Part shown: positions 8,801-17,438 of the stretch, piece after piece
Numbering within the stretch: position 1 is the first letter of the stretch
How the letters are laid out: the number at the start of each line of letters is the position of its first letter
Source of the DNA: CAYTRP01 sp964625145
GTDB taxonomy: Bacteria; Sumerlaeota; Sumerlaeia; SLMS01; JAHLLQ01
Assembly (NCBI GenBank): GCA_964625145.1
Contig: CAZVAQ010000020.1
Location: forward strand, 1 to 36,077
Direction: 5' to 3'
DNA: 36,077 nucleotides
Program-made: the position numbers and the translations under genes
The notes under the pieces: model-generated
Told to the model about the DNA's origin: nothing
The model's database searches: none
The model's input: only the letters and a program-made list of their open reading frames with translations

Positions 8801-9529
8801 ATGACCACAGCCGCCATCCCCGCCCAATCCACCACGCGCACCAGCAAGGAGCCCCGCCGCATCCGCTCCATGTTCGGCTCCATTGCGCCATGGTATGACT
8901 TCCTCAACCATGCCTTCAGCCTGAACATCGATACTGCCTGGCGGCGCTACACGGTGACCCAGGCTCTGCGCCCCACGGACCTGCGGGTTCTGGATGTCGC
9001 CTGCGGCACGGGTGACCTCGCCATCGAACTGCGACGCAGGATAGCCGCTGACGGCGATGTCGTCGGCGTCGATTTCTGCCGTCCGATGCTCCAACGCGCT
9101 GTGCAGAAGAATGACCTTCCCTTTCTGCAAGGCGACGGGCTCGCCCTGCCATTCCCGACGGGCAGTTTCGACCTGGTCACCATTGGCTTTGGTCTGCGCA
9201 ACATGGAGAGCCTCGACGCCGGGCTGCGCGAGATGGGCCGCGTGCTGCGCCCCGGCGGACGCATCGCCATCCTGGAATTCACCACTCCCACCAATCCCAT
9301 CATCCGCTTCGGCTATTTGCTCTACTTCAAGCACATCCTCCCGTTGGTTGGCGACATGCTGTCGCGATCCTCCGCTTATCGCTACCTCAGCAAGTCCGTG
9401 CTGGAATGGCCGAGCCCGCGCGACCTGTCCAAGCGCATCCGTGCCGCCGGATTCACGCGCGTGAAGTTCTCCATGCTGACCTTCGGCATCGCCGTGCTGC
9501 ACATCGCCGAGAGGGCCGATCATGACTGA
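8801..9529 (+). CDS. ubiE: UbiE/MenG-type quinone C-methyltransferase
   Basis: A 242-residue SAM-dependent methyltransferase that adds the ring methyl group to demethylmenaquinone (MenG) or the ubiquinone intermediate (UbiE). Family signatures: FGSIAPWYDFLNHAFSLNID (25-44), SAM motif I VLDVACGTGDLA (63-74), GFGLRNMESLDAGLREMGRVLRPGG and ILEF. The length is typical. The ATG at 8801 is chosen because an AGGA lies just upstream and the family N-terminus fits; the open frame extends further upstream only as the shadow of the divergent gene. ubiX starts inside its last codons (8-base overlap), so both form one transcription unit. With the NapC-type quinol oxidase later in the window, menaquinone is the more likely product; this is inference. 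Confidence 0.94.
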   Translation: MTTAAIPAQSTTRTSKEPRRIRSMFGSIAPWYDFLNHAFSLNIDTAWRRYTVTQALRPTDLRVLDVACGTGDLAIELRRRIAADGDVVGVDFCRPMLQRAVQKNDLPFLQGDGLALPFPTGSFDLVTIGFGLRNMESLDAGLREMGRVLRPGGRIAILEFTTPTNPIIRFGYLLYFKHILPLVGDMLSRSSAYRYLSKSVLEWPSPRDLSKRIRAAGFTRVKFSMLTFGIAVLHIAERADHD

Positions 9530-10145
9530 TTCGCCAAAGCGCATCGTTGTTGGCATCGCCGGCGCCTCCGGCACGATCTACGGCAAGCGCCTGATCGAGA
9601 AACTCGTTGGTCTCGATTGGGAGATTCACCTGCTCATCTCCGCCAGCACATGGAAGGTGATGCAGGCGGAGCTTGGCCTGCAGGGTGCCGGGCCCTCCAC
9701 GCCGCTGACGGACTGGCTTTCCATCACAACCGAGCAGGCCCGCGAGCAAATCCACACCTACAACATCCGCGACATCGCGGCGCCCATGGCCTCCGGCACC
9801 TTCAAGGCCCGCGGAATGATCATCATGCCGTGCAGCATGAAGACCGTTGCAGCAATAGCCACGGGATACTCCGACAACCTGCTCACGCGCTGTGCGGATT
9901 GTTTCCTCAAGGAGAGGCGCCCACTCGTCATCGCCCCGCGCGAAACGCCCCTGTCCCTCATCCACTTGCGCAACCTCACCACCCTCTGCGAAGCCGGCGC
10001 CCACATCCTCCCAGCCATGCCCGGGTTCTACACCAACCCGCAAAGCATCGACGACCTCGTGGACTTCATGGTGATGAAGGCGCTGGAGCTGCTCCAGATC
10101 GACCACGACTACGAGATGGAGTGGAGTGGAAGGATTAGGGATTAA
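9522..10145 (+). CDS. ubiX: UbiX-type flavin prenyltransferase
   Basis: Makes prenylated FMN, the cofactor of UbiD-type decarboxylases used in ubiquinone synthesis and in the futalosine route to menaquinone. The 207-residue protein has the family landmarks: VVGIAGASGTIYGKRL (11-26, FMN binding), the MASGTFKARGMIIMPCSMKT segment, and RRPLVIAPRETPLSLIHLRN. It overlaps ubiE by 8 bases, so the two are translated from one mRNA. No ubiD homologue is seen in this window. The final residues (SGRIRD) are encoded by a short heptamer-like repeat (GGATTAGGGATTA), so the natural C-terminus may have been altered by repeat change. Confidence 0.95.
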   Translation: MTDSPKRIVVGIAGASGTIYGKRLIEKLVGLDWEIHLLISASTWKVMQAELGLQGAGPSTPLTDWLSITTEQAREQIHTYNIRDIAAPMASGTFKARGMIIMPCSMKTVAAIATGYSDNLLTRCADCFLKERRPLVIAPRETPLSLIHLRNLTTLCEAGAHILPAMPGFYTNPQSIDDLVDFMVMKALELLQIDHDYEMEWSGRIRD

Positions 10146-10251
10146 GTGTTCGTTGAGACCTCACCGGTATTAGCGGAACCGAATTCTGGCAATGAGCCCG
10201 TAGCATTCCACCACAAGTCATGACGCCATAATCCTCACCCACCGTCCACTA

Positions 10252-10287
10252 CTTTATCCCTTCCCCTTTATCCTCCAGCCTTTATCC
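10252..10287. repeat. CTTTATCC repeated three times with a 14-base period
   Basis: CTTTATCC occurs at 10252-10259, 10266-10273 and 10280-10287, exactly 14 bases apart, separated by different 6-base fillers. It overlaps the 3' end of the convergent NifU-like gene and encodes its last residues. A related GGATTAGGGATTA direct repeat ends ubiX (10132-10144) on the other side of the same gap. Confidence 0.7.
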
Positions 10288-10711
10288 TTTTCGCTCCGCA
10301 CCCCTTCCCACATCTGCCGCAGGATTTGACCTGTTCGGTCAGGATGTCGACGCGGAGTTGGCCGATGAACTCGGTGCCTTCCTCGCCAAAGATGAGCGTG
10401 TCCACCGCGCAGGCGTCATCGGCGCCGCCGCTGGATTGGCCGATGAGGACTTCCAGGCCGGAGCGGAGCGCGAAGAAGTGCTTGAGCAGAAGGAACTGCT
10501 CCGCTTCGTCATCCGTCGGGTTCGCATCGAGAAAGTCGTCGAGGTCCGCGGCGAGGATTTCCTCCGGAGTCATGCCGCTGGCCCATGGGTGAATCAGCGA
10601 CTGCTCCCCCACCGCGCGGCCGCAGGTGCGCTTGATCAGCGAATAGCCGCGAAGGCTATCGGCCGGATCCAGAGTCAGTTGCAGGACTTCCGTGACATCA
10701 GAGCAGGGCAT
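10268..10711 (-). CDS. Small NifU-like protein with C-terminal Cys cluster
   Basis: A 147-residue soluble protein. The region from about 15 to 110 (GYSLIKRTCGRAVGEQSLI..., then a PEEILAADLDDFLD helix and an LLLKHFFALRSGLEVLIG helix) resembles the NifU/IscU N-terminal scaffold fold for Fe-S cluster assembly, but only Cys30 of the usual three conserved Cys is clear. The tail adds C131-x2-C134-x3-C138 (CGRCGKGC), which could bind a cluster or zinc. The assignment is tentative. The start at 10711 has a strong site, GGAGG, 7 bases upstream (read on the minus strand). No isc, suf or nif gene is adjacent. It is divergent from the lipoprotein at 10826. Confidence 0.55.
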   Translation of the reverse strand: MPCSDVTEVLQLTLDPADSLRGYSLIKRTCGRAVGEQSLIHPWASGMTPEEILAADLDDFLDANPTDDEAEQFLLLKHFFALRSGLEVLIGQSSGGADDACAVDTLIFGEEGTEFIGQLRVDILTEQVKSCGRCGKGCGAKRIKAGG

Positions 10712-10825
10712 TGCATTTCCTCCGGGGTTGCTTGTCCGGCCGCCCGTGGCCTCGCGCAAGGCCTTTCGTGGTTGCACGCGCCGCGCCGGCGGGCCAAGAA
10801 CCGGGCATTCCAATGCCGCGGGAGA

Positions 10826-11278
10826 ATGCGCGTGCGACAAACTTCGATCCTTCGTCCGGGACTTGGCCTGCTGCTGGCCGCTTCCGCCGTTTTGCTCTCC
10901 ACCGTAGCATGCATGCGCACCCCGAATCCCAACGTGGAGTTCGCGCAGCATGCGTGGTCCGCCCATCGCGGCGTGATGGGCGAGCCGGTGGAGACGATCT
11001 ACTATGACGATGACGCCGGCCGGCCCCGATACCGCACCTATGGCATCTTCCGGAACCAGGACGACGGGCGATGGGGCGTGACGTGGGCGGACTACGGCCG
11101 CGTGAGCCAGTATCGCTACGAGGCCACCCTCTTCCCAACCTATCCGCAGAGCATGCACGGCACGCGCGAAGAGGCCCTTCAAGCGGCAGAGCGGGCCGCG
11201 ATTGATTTCCGATTCGAAGTCGGAGTCCACACCGACCCGATCGGTGCGCCCAACCGCGTCGCCACTTCACCCCGATAG
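10826..11278 (+). CDS. Small putative lipoprotein of unknown function
   Basis: A 150-residue protein with an N-terminal hydrophobic stretch (LGLLLAASAVLLSTVAC) ending in a lipobox-like VAC near residue 30, so it is probably membrane anchored. The mature part is short and polar, with Tyr/Arg/Asp-rich segments such as YYDDDAGRPRYRTYGIFR and a C-terminal helix. I recognise no family. The ribosome site is poor: GGGAGA sits only a few bases before the ATG. It ends 11 bases before the ABC permease, so the two probably share an mRNA; it is not a solute-binding protein, being far too short. Confidence 0.65.
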   Translation: MRVRQTSILRPGLGLLLAASAVLLSTVACMRTPNPNVEFAQHAWSAHRGVMGEPVETIYYDDDAGRPRYRTYGIFRNQDDGRWGVTWADYGRVSQYRYEATLFPTYPQSMHGTREEALQAAERAAIDFRFEVGVHTDPIGAPNRVATSPR

Positions 11279-11289
11279 GCCTTGGCGCC

Positions 11290-12966
11290 ATGCCCATTCA
11301 ACCGCGCCTGGGGCGAGCCGTCATCGTTGTTTGGCTGCTCATTGTCTTCGGGTTGCTGTTGCCGTTGCTGTTGGGATGGGGAAGCGCCACGCAGATCGGA
11401 GCCACGGCGGAACCATCGGTGGAGCGCCTGACGCGGCTCGGCCGCAACAGCCTGCGGTTGGCGTTGCAGGCGGCATTTCTCGCGACGCTGTGGGCCATTC
11501 CCATCGCACTCGCAGCCATGCGTTGTCATGCCGGATGGAAGCGCCTTGTGCTGCTGGCCATCGCAACACTGCCACTCTTCATTCCGCCCAGCGCACTGGT
11601 GGTCGCTGCGATTCGTCTCTTCGGCGCGGGCGGCATGGCCACGGAGCTTATCTGGGGAAGGGGCGTCGTCTTTCCCGTTGGAGAGGGGCTGGGGACGATG
11701 CCGTCCAACCTGCCTGGCGCGCCGATCTACACGGTATATGGCGGTTCCTTCGTCCTGGCGTGGTCGCTGTTCCCGATGGCCGTGCTGGCATTGGCTTCCG
11801 CGCTGTGGCGCACTCATGCGGACGCCGAGCGCGCGGCCCTGCTCGATGCTGGGCCGGTGAGTGTGCTGACGCGGATTTCGCTCCCGTTGGCTTATGGCGG
11901 CATGGTGATGGGCGCGTGCCTGGTTTTTCTCTTCAGCCTTACCAACTTCTCGATTCCCGAATCGCTGCGTGGATTACCGGTGCTCGTCACGGAGGTGTAC
12001 GTGCAGTTCGGCGTGTACTATGACACGCGCCGCGCGTTGGAAGCCGCGCTGTTGCTTGTGGGCCTCGCCTTTGCAGGCATCGCGTTGACGGCGCTGATTG
12101 GCCATGCCGTTCGCTTCGCGCATGCGGAACCGGAGGAGAGCGACACGGCGGAGCAGTTCCACTTTCCGCGCTCCATCGGCGTGCGCGGCGTGCAGGCGCT
12201 TGGCTGGCTGTGCGGGGCATTGCCGATTGGCGGAGCCGTCTTTGTGTTGGTGCGAACAGCCACGGGCCCGCAGGGTTCCGCAGCGGTGTGGCACGCTACA
12301 TGGGCCACGGCCAACGAGGAGTTCTTCTTCACGCTGACACTGGGTGGCATCACCGCAATCATCTGCGCCATTGTCGGCATGATCCTCGGTGCTTCGCTGG
12401 CGGCACTACGCAAATCGTGGACGCTGCGTATCCTGCTGGCCGCACCGCTTGTGATTCCCGCACCCGTCTATGGAATCGCCCTCCAGCTTCTACTTCGCCG
12501 TCCTCCGGGTTCTTTGCCGTTGGGAGTCGATGATGTGTTGGCGGATTTGTCGCGCACCACGATCCCTTTGGTCCTTGCCTGGTGCCTGCGGTTTGTACCG
12601 ATTGTGGCGTTTGTGGCAGAAGCATTGCTGCGCGCAGTGCCAGTTGCCGAACGCGAGGCCGCGATTCTTGACGGCGCGGGGCTCGTCGCGCGATGGCGCG
12701 CCGTCTTCATGCCCGCCATCTGGCCCGGCGTCGCAGCAGGCACACTGATAGTCTTCGCGCTGATCCTCGGAGAAGAAGGCATCGCCGTGCTCCTGCTCCC
12801 TCCAGGACCGACGACGCTGGGTGTGCGCCTGCAGACATTGATGCACTACGCGCCAACCGGCCAGGTCAGTGCACTGTGCCTGCTGATGATCATCCCGGGT
12901 GTGATTGCGTATGCGGCGGCGATTGGCTTGCTGGGAGTGAATGCGTTGAAGCGTCGCAACGCCTGA
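11290..12966 (+). CDS. Fused two-domain ABC transporter permease (iron(III)/thiamine type)
   Basis: A 558-residue inner membrane protein with two tandem permease domains in one chain, as in FbpB/SfuB (ferric iron) and ThiP (thiamine). Each half carries the EAA loop that docks the ATPase: HADAERAALLDAG near residue 176 and VAEREAAILDGAG near residue 452, each followed by a conserved RISLPLAYGGM or RAVFMPAIWPG stretch. There are about twelve hydrophobic segments. No ATPase or substrate-binding protein gene is present on either side, so the substrate is not known and the partners must be encoded elsewhere. The ATG at 11290 begins a normal first membrane helix. Downstream is a short spacer with heptamer repeats and then the convergent repeat-protein gene. 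Confidence 0.85.
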   Translation: MPIQPRLGRAVIVVWLLIVFGLLLPLLLGWGSATQIGATAEPSVERLTRLGRNSLRLALQAAFLATLWAIPIALAAMRCHAGWKRLVLLAIATLPLFIPPSALVVAAIRLFGAGGMATELIWGRGVVFPVGEGLGTMPSNLPGAPIYTVYGGSFVLAWSLFPMAVLALASALWRTHADAERAALLDAGPVSVLTRISLPLAYGGMVMGACLVFLFSLTNFSIPESLRGLPVLVTEVYVQFGVYYDTRRALEAALLLVGLAFAGIALTALIGHAVRFAHAEPEESDTAEQFHFPRSIGVRGVQALGWLCGALPIGGAVFVLVRTATGPQGSAAVWHATWATANEEFFFTLTLGGITAIICAIVGMILGASLAALRKSWTLRILLAAPLVIPAPVYGIALQLLLRRPPGSLPLGVDDVLADLSRTTIPLVLAWCLRFVPIVAFVAEALLRAVPVAEREAAILDGAGLVARWRAVFMPAIWPGVAAGTLIVFALILGEEGIAVLLLPPGPTTLGVRLQTLMHYAPTGQVSALCLLMIIPGVIAYAAAIGLLGVNALKRRNA

Positions 12967-13048
12967 CATCCGCCAGCACATCGGTGCAAATCATCCGGCA
13001 TCCCTGCCGGGATGCGATCATACTTGCGCATCGCAACCCGTCCCTTCC

Positions 13049-13072
13049 TTCACTCTTCACTCTTCACCCTTC
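13049..13072. repeat. Tandem heptamer TTCACTC
   Basis: TTCACTC, TTCACTC, TTCACCC and a further TTC follow each other in the 184-base convergent gap between the permease and the repeat-protein gene. They do not overlap a gene. The rest of that gap holds the terminator hairpin at 13081-13113 and nothing else I can name. Confidence 0.7.
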
Positions 13073-13080
13073 AAAAGCAG

Positions 13081-13113
13081 CGTGCCCCGGGAGCACTGGG
13101 CTCTCGGGGCACG
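13081..13113 (-). terminator. Intrinsic terminator hairpin for the repeat-protein gene
   Basis: A 13-bp inverted repeat, CGTGCCCCGGGAG / CTCTCGGGGCACG, with one G-T wobble and a 7-base loop (CACTGGG). It lies 37 bases past the TAA of the minus-strand gene. On that strand it is followed by CTGCTTTTG, a short U tract; on the plus strand no T tract follows, so minus-strand use is favoured. Confidence 0.65.
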
Positions 13114-13150
13114 CTTGAGGAGGGAGGGAAGTACCAAACCCTCGCGGGGG

Positions 13151-16100
13151 TTATTGGTTCACGACGAACTCGGCCAGGGCAGCGATGTCAGCCTCGTCGA
13201 AGTCGCCGCTTCCGTCGAAGTCCGGATCGCCCGTGACGGAGCCATTGCCGTTGTGGAAGTTGGCCAGGGCCGTCACGTCCGCCACGTTCACGACGCCGTC
13301 GTTGTTGAAGTCGCCGGGTGTGCCGGAGGGCGCGTCGCCGGAGATGAATATCTCCACGTCGTCGATCAACGGATACCATGCATCCACCGAAACGTAACGC
13401 AGGGCGACACGCGCGCTGGCGTTGGCCGGAAGGGCGAACACATTTTCCGCATAGGTGAGGTTGGTGATGCCGTCCAGCGTGTCGATGAGCGTGTAGTCCT
13501 GCGGATCGGTGCTGTTGGTGCCGGTGGTCGAGACATAGACCTCGATGGTCTCCGGGAAATCACCGGAACGGACGCGCGACCAGAAGCGGACGGAGGTTTC
13601 CTTGTCGGCAGGTGTTTGCACCTGCGGCAGGAAGACCCAGTCATCATTGGGCGACATGTCGTTGTTGAAGAATGCCACGAGCGCGTTGGCACCCGTGCGG
13701 GTGCGGGTGGTGTTGTTGAAGACAACCCAGGAGTCGGGGGCGTCGGCCCAACCGGATTCCTTGCCGTCGACGTCAAGGAGGTCCCAACCCTTCGGGATGG
13801 CGGGATAGCCCTCCTCGTTGGCCTCGCCGGTCGCGGCGTGCGGACCTTCGAAGCTCTCCCAGAAGAACTGGTCGCCAACCTGTGTCGGCACCGGCAGGGT
13901 CGTGAACGACGTGACCGGTCCCGCGGTCGAGCCGGAATCATTGTTCGAGACGACACGGACATAGTACGTCGTGCCGGGCAGCAGTGTACCCGGATCGACG
14001 TAGTTCGTGCCCGAGACGTTGGAAGCGATCGGCGCGATGGTCATGTCGGCCACTTCCGATTCAACCGCCGAGAAGTAGACCGTGCGGCTGAGAACGTCGG
14101 CGTGCTTCTGCAGGTAGAGATACTCGTTCACCGCGACCCCGGCCGCTCCATTGACAGGACGCGCCAGCGAAAGCGCCGGTGGCGGCTGCGCGATGAAGAT
14201 GGAGAAGTCATCGGTGATGAAGCGTGACCCGCTGAAGGACGTGCAGTTCAAGGCCACGCGAACCGACTGGCCCTTTGGCAGCACGAAGTCATAGGACTGG
14301 TAGTCAAGGTAAGGCGCCTGGGAGATGTCAATCTCGCCGAGGGAATTGGTGTATTCTGCCGGGTTGTTGCTTACCGGATTCGTGGAGTACACGACATTGG
14401 CAAACTCGTTGATGTTGTTGGAGCCGCCGCGCGCCCACACGCGAAGGACGGTGTCGAGGGTCGCGTGGGTATCCACCCGCGGGAGGAAGATCCAGTCGTT
14501 GGACGCCGCGTCCGCGACGCCGCGCGACCACAACGCCGCCGGCTGCGAGCGGTTGAAGCTGGCCGTGCCCAGGTTCTCGACGTAGAAGCCGGTCTGGATG
14601 CCTGCACGCGTTGTCAAGCCGTCACCGTCAAAGGAATCCCAGCCCTTTGGCAGTTCCGGATAGCCAACGTTCACATCGGCGCCGCTGCGCGGATGGAAAT
14701 GCGGGGCGTCGAAGTTCTCGGCCCAGTAGACACCACCACTGCCGGTCGCGGCCGCACGGGTCGTGAACGACGTGACGGGGCCATTGGTGTCGCCGAACGA
14801 GTTGGTCGCCACCAACATGACATAGTATGTCGTGTTGGGAGCGAGGTTGCCCGGGTCGGCAAAGAAGACGTCGGTGGAGTTCGTCAGAATCGGCGCCACG
14901 GTCTTGTTGGCGACGTCGGCCTGGTTCGCGCCGAAGTAGACGGTGTAGCTGTCGGTCTCGTCATCGTTCGGCAGGTAGAGGTACGTCACCTGGTTCACAT
15001 CCGTTGCGCCGTTGGCCGGGAAGACGATGGTCTGCGGGTCCGGCGTGGAGGGAACGAAGAGGCTGATGTCGTCCAGGATGAAGCGCGAACCACCAACGGT
15101 CTTGCTGTTGATCGCGACGCGCACGGATTGGCCCTTGGGAAGGACGAATTCCCACGGTTCGTAGAGGGTGACATTGACCGGATCCGTCTCGATCGTGCCC
15201 AGCAGGTTCGTGTAGTCGGCCGGGTTCACGCTGTTGGTGACGGTGGAAGTGCGAACTTCGCCGATCTCCGAAATGTCAGCAAAACCGCCGCGAGCCCAGA
15301 TGCGAACGATCGTGTCCATCGTCGCGTGGGTGTCCACGGGTGGCAGGAAGATCCAGTCGTCATTCTGGCCACTGTCGGAACGGCCGCGCGACCAGAGCGA
15401 GGCGGGTTGCGAGAGCTTGAAGCTGGCCGCCCCGGTTGTGTCGATGTAGAACGGACGGGCGCCGCCGGCAAGAGTCGGGCTGCCGTCACCGTCGAAGGCA
15501 TCCCAGCCCTTGGGCAGGTAGGGATAGCCCGCGTTCACCGTCGTGCTGGGAATTGCGTAGGGATGCGCATCGAAGTTTTCGAAGAAGAACGTGCCACCGG
15601 AGACGCCAACCGCGGCGCGCGTCGTGAACGAAGACACCGGCCCGTTGTTGCTGCCGCTCTCGTTGGTTGTGCGCAACATGGCATAGTAGGTGGTGTTGGG
15701 CTGCAGCGTGCCCGGATCGAAGTACCAACCGCCTTCCACGACGGGATCCAGAGGGGCGAGTGCGCCGTTGGCGACGTCGGTCTGGTTCGTGCCGAAGAAG
15801 AGCTCAAGACCCGTCAAGGACAGCGCCGTCGGACTGACGACCCATGTATCAAGGTTCACATCGACCGCGCCATTGGCGGGCGAGAGAACCGCGAGGGAAG
15901 GTGCGGGCTCCCCAAGGAAGACCGAGACGTCATCGATGATGAAGCGCGAACCGAGGTCGGACGTGCAATTGATGGCCACGCGGACCGTCTGGCCCTTTGG
16001 CAGGACATAGTCATAGGGGATGAAGGGATCATACGAGACCGGATCCGTTTCGATCGTGCCCAGGACGTTCGTGTAGTCCGCCGGGTTGATGCTGGCTGCG

Positions 16101-17383
16101 TTTGTCGAGTAGCGCACCGAGGCGGTCTCCACGATGTCCGCCGCACCGCCACGAGCCCAGAGGCGCACGATGGTGTTGAGGGTGGCATGCGTCTGAATGG
16201 GTGGCAGGAAGACCCAGTCATTGCTCGCGCCATCGCCGCTGCCGCGGGAGCGCAATGCGGACGGCTGGGACAGTTGGCGTGTGGCCGTGCCGTCGGTTTC
16301 CACATAGAACGCCGAGACAAAGCCTTCGCGATTGGTCAACCCATCAAGGTCGATGGACTCCCAGCCCTTCGGGAGCGCGGGATACCCCGCGTTGACAGGC
16401 GCGCCACTGCGGGGGTGCAGGTAGCGTTCGTCAAAATTGTCGGCCCAATACACATGGCCTCCCGCAACGGGAGCCTGCCGTGTCGTGAAGGAGTAGACAT
16501 CGCCTTCCGTGGTGCCGTTGGCATTCGTGGCATCAACGCGGACATAGTACGTCGTGCCGTAGGCGAGATTGCCCGGGTCGGCGTAAAAGACGTCGCTGGC
16601 ATTGTCCAGAATCTTGGGCGCCGTGCCCGCCGCAACGTCCGCCTGGTTGGCCGAGAAATACACTGTGTGGCTGGTGGCCGACGGGTTCGCCGCGAACTCG
16701 ACGTATGTGTTCTGGTTGATGTTCGTGGCGCCGGGCGCCGGGAACAGCGGATCGGTGGGCAATGGGGCACCCGACGGATTGTAGACCAGCAGGTCATCGA
16801 TGGAGATGAAGTACTGGTCGGCAAACGAACGCGCGTAGAAGGCGATGTGGTACGTTCCCGTCGAAGAGGGCGTGATCGTGAACGCCTCATTCCGGGGAGT
16901 CGTGGCAGCGCTCAGCTCCGTCCCTTCAAAGAAGTCATAGGTCCGGATCAGCTCGCCAAGGATCAGGATATCAATCACATTCTCGGGAGCGGGAATCGGC
17001 CCCTCGAAGAGATAGACATCCATCTCGTCCACGACGGAGTTGCCACCACCATTGACCCGATAGGAGATCTCGTAGGTCTTTCCGCTCTCCAACTCCATCG
17101 CGGGCGTGATGAGGTAATCATCGAGCGAGTTGTTCACATCATAGTAGATGAAGGCAACCCGGCTGTTGTCGCGCACGGTATCGCCGGGTTCCGCCAGTTC
17201 CCACGTGGGTGGGAAAGGAGTTTCCGGCGTTCCGCCCACGTCAACCGTGGTGAAACCCAGGCCTTCGAGACTGCTGCCTGCCTCGAAGTTCTCGGACAGG
17301 AGCGCCTGCGCGGGCAGCGAACTTGCCATCCCCAGCGCCAGGCATGTTGCTGCGGCTGTTAACCAGTTTCGTAATGCACCCAT
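13151..17383 (-). CDS. Giant secreted repeat protein: choice-of-anchor-J-like modules plus dockerin-like end
   Basis: A 1,410-residue secreted protein. After a signal peptide (MGALRNWLTAAATCLALGMASSLPAQA) come five jelly-roll modules of the cleaved-adhesin/choice-of-anchor-J type, the first divergent (about 28-195). The other four begin with a W/F-x-NF(D/E) element and share GYPxLPKGWDxxDxDG, (N/D)DW(V/I)FLPxxxT and (V/I)RVAxN...SRFIxDD. They alternate with four FN3-like domains (PANGAxDVNxxTY...NTTYYVMLxATN...GPVTSFTTR). The C-terminus (about 1357-1408) has two calcium-loop repeats, DFNNDGVVNVAD and DFDGSGDFDEAD, as in type I dockerins. A cell-surface adhesive or polysaccharide-binding role is likely. 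The ATG at 17383 is supported by AAGGAAAGG upstream and by the signal peptide. It is the last gene of a closely spaced minus-strand set with an M42-type peptidase and two pseudopilins. Confidence 0.9.
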   Translation of the reverse strand: MGALRNWLTAAATCLALGMASSLPAQALLSENFEAGSSLEGLGFTTVDVGGTPETPFPPTWELAEPGDTVRDNSRVAFIYYDVNNSLDDYLITPAMELESGKTYEISYRVNGGGNSVVDEMDVYLFEGPIPAPENVIDILILGELIRTYDFFEGTELSAATTPRNEAFTITPSSTGTYHIAFYARSFADQYFISIDDLLVYNPSGAPLPTDPLFPAPGATNINQNTYVEFAANPSATSHTVYFSANQADVAAGTAPKILDNASDVFYADPGNLAYGTTYYVRVDATNANGTTEGDVYSFTTRQAPVAGGHVYWADNFDERYLHPRSGAPVNAGYPALPKGWESIDLDGLTNREGFVSAFYVETDGTATRQLSQPSALRSRGSGDGASNDWVFLPPIQTHATLNTIVRLWARGGAADIVETASVRYSTNAASINPADYTNVLGTIETDPVSYDPFIPYDYVLPKGQTVRVAINCTSDLGSRFIIDDVSVFLGEPAPSLAVLSPANGAVDVNLDTWVVSPTALSLTGLELFFGTNQTDVANGALAPLDPVVEGGWYFDPGTLQPNTTYYAMLRTTNESGSNNGPVSSFTTRAAVGVSGGTFFFENFDAHPYAIPSTTVNAGYPYLPKGWDAFDGDGSPTLAGGARPFYIDTTGAASFKLSQPASLWSRGRSDSGQNDDWIFLPPVDTHATMDTIVRIWARGGFADISEIGEVRTSTVTNSVNPADYTNLLGTIETDPVNVTLYEPWEFVLPKGQSVRVAINSKTVGGSRFILDDISLFVPSTPDPQTIVFPANGATDVNQVTYLYLPNDDETDSYTVYFGANQADVANKTVAPILTNSTDVFFADPGNLAPNTTYYVMLVATNSFGDTNGPVTSFTTRAAATGSGGVYWAENFDAPHFHPRSGADVNVGYPELPKGWDSFDGDGLTTRAGIQTGFYVENLGTASFNRSQPAALWSRGVADAASNDWIFLPRVDTHATLDTVLRVWARGGSNNINEFANVVYSTNPVSNNPAEYTNSLGEIDISQAPYLDYQSYDFVLPKGQSVRVALNCTSFSGSRFITDDFSIFIAQPPPALSLARPVNGAAGVAVNEYLYLQKHADVLSRTVYFSAVESEVADMTIAPIASNVSGTNYVDPGTLLPGTTYYVRVVSNNDSGSTAGPVTSFTTLPVPTQVGDQFFWESFEGPHAATGEANEEGYPAIPKGWDLLDVDGKESGWADAPDSWVVFNNTTRTRTGANALVAFFNNDMSPNDDWVFLPQVQTPADKETSVRFWSRVRSGDFPETIEVYVSTTGTNSTDPQDYTLIDTLDGITNLTYAENVFALPANASARVALRYVSVDAWYPLIDDVEIFISGDAPSGTPGDFNNDGVVNVADVTALANFHNGNGSVTGDPDFDGSGDFDEADIAALAEFVVNQ
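13335..16460 (-). repeat. Four tandem coding repeats of about 860 bases
   Basis: Inside the giant gene, the same module pair (jelly roll plus FN3-like, about 287 residues) recurs. Equivalent NFD/SFE codons fall near 16434, 15575, 14710 and 13850, giving steps of roughly 860 bases. The first three copies are close at DNA level (for example the PKGQxVRVAIN and VNPADYTN segments); the copy nearest the 3' end is more diverged and is followed by the dockerin-like end. Confidence 0.8.
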
Positions 17384-17438
17384 CGGCCTTTCCTTTCGTA
17401 TGGTCAGGTTGGTGGTTGAAGGTTCTTGACTCATGGGT

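Noticed and set aside
14465..17362. A very long plus-strand open frame (about 965 codons) opposite the giant repeat-protein gene
   Set aside because: It lacks a start signal and a recognisable fold, is Arg/Val/Gly-heavy, and mirrors the codon pattern of the minus-strand gene, whose protein has clear domains and a signal peptide.
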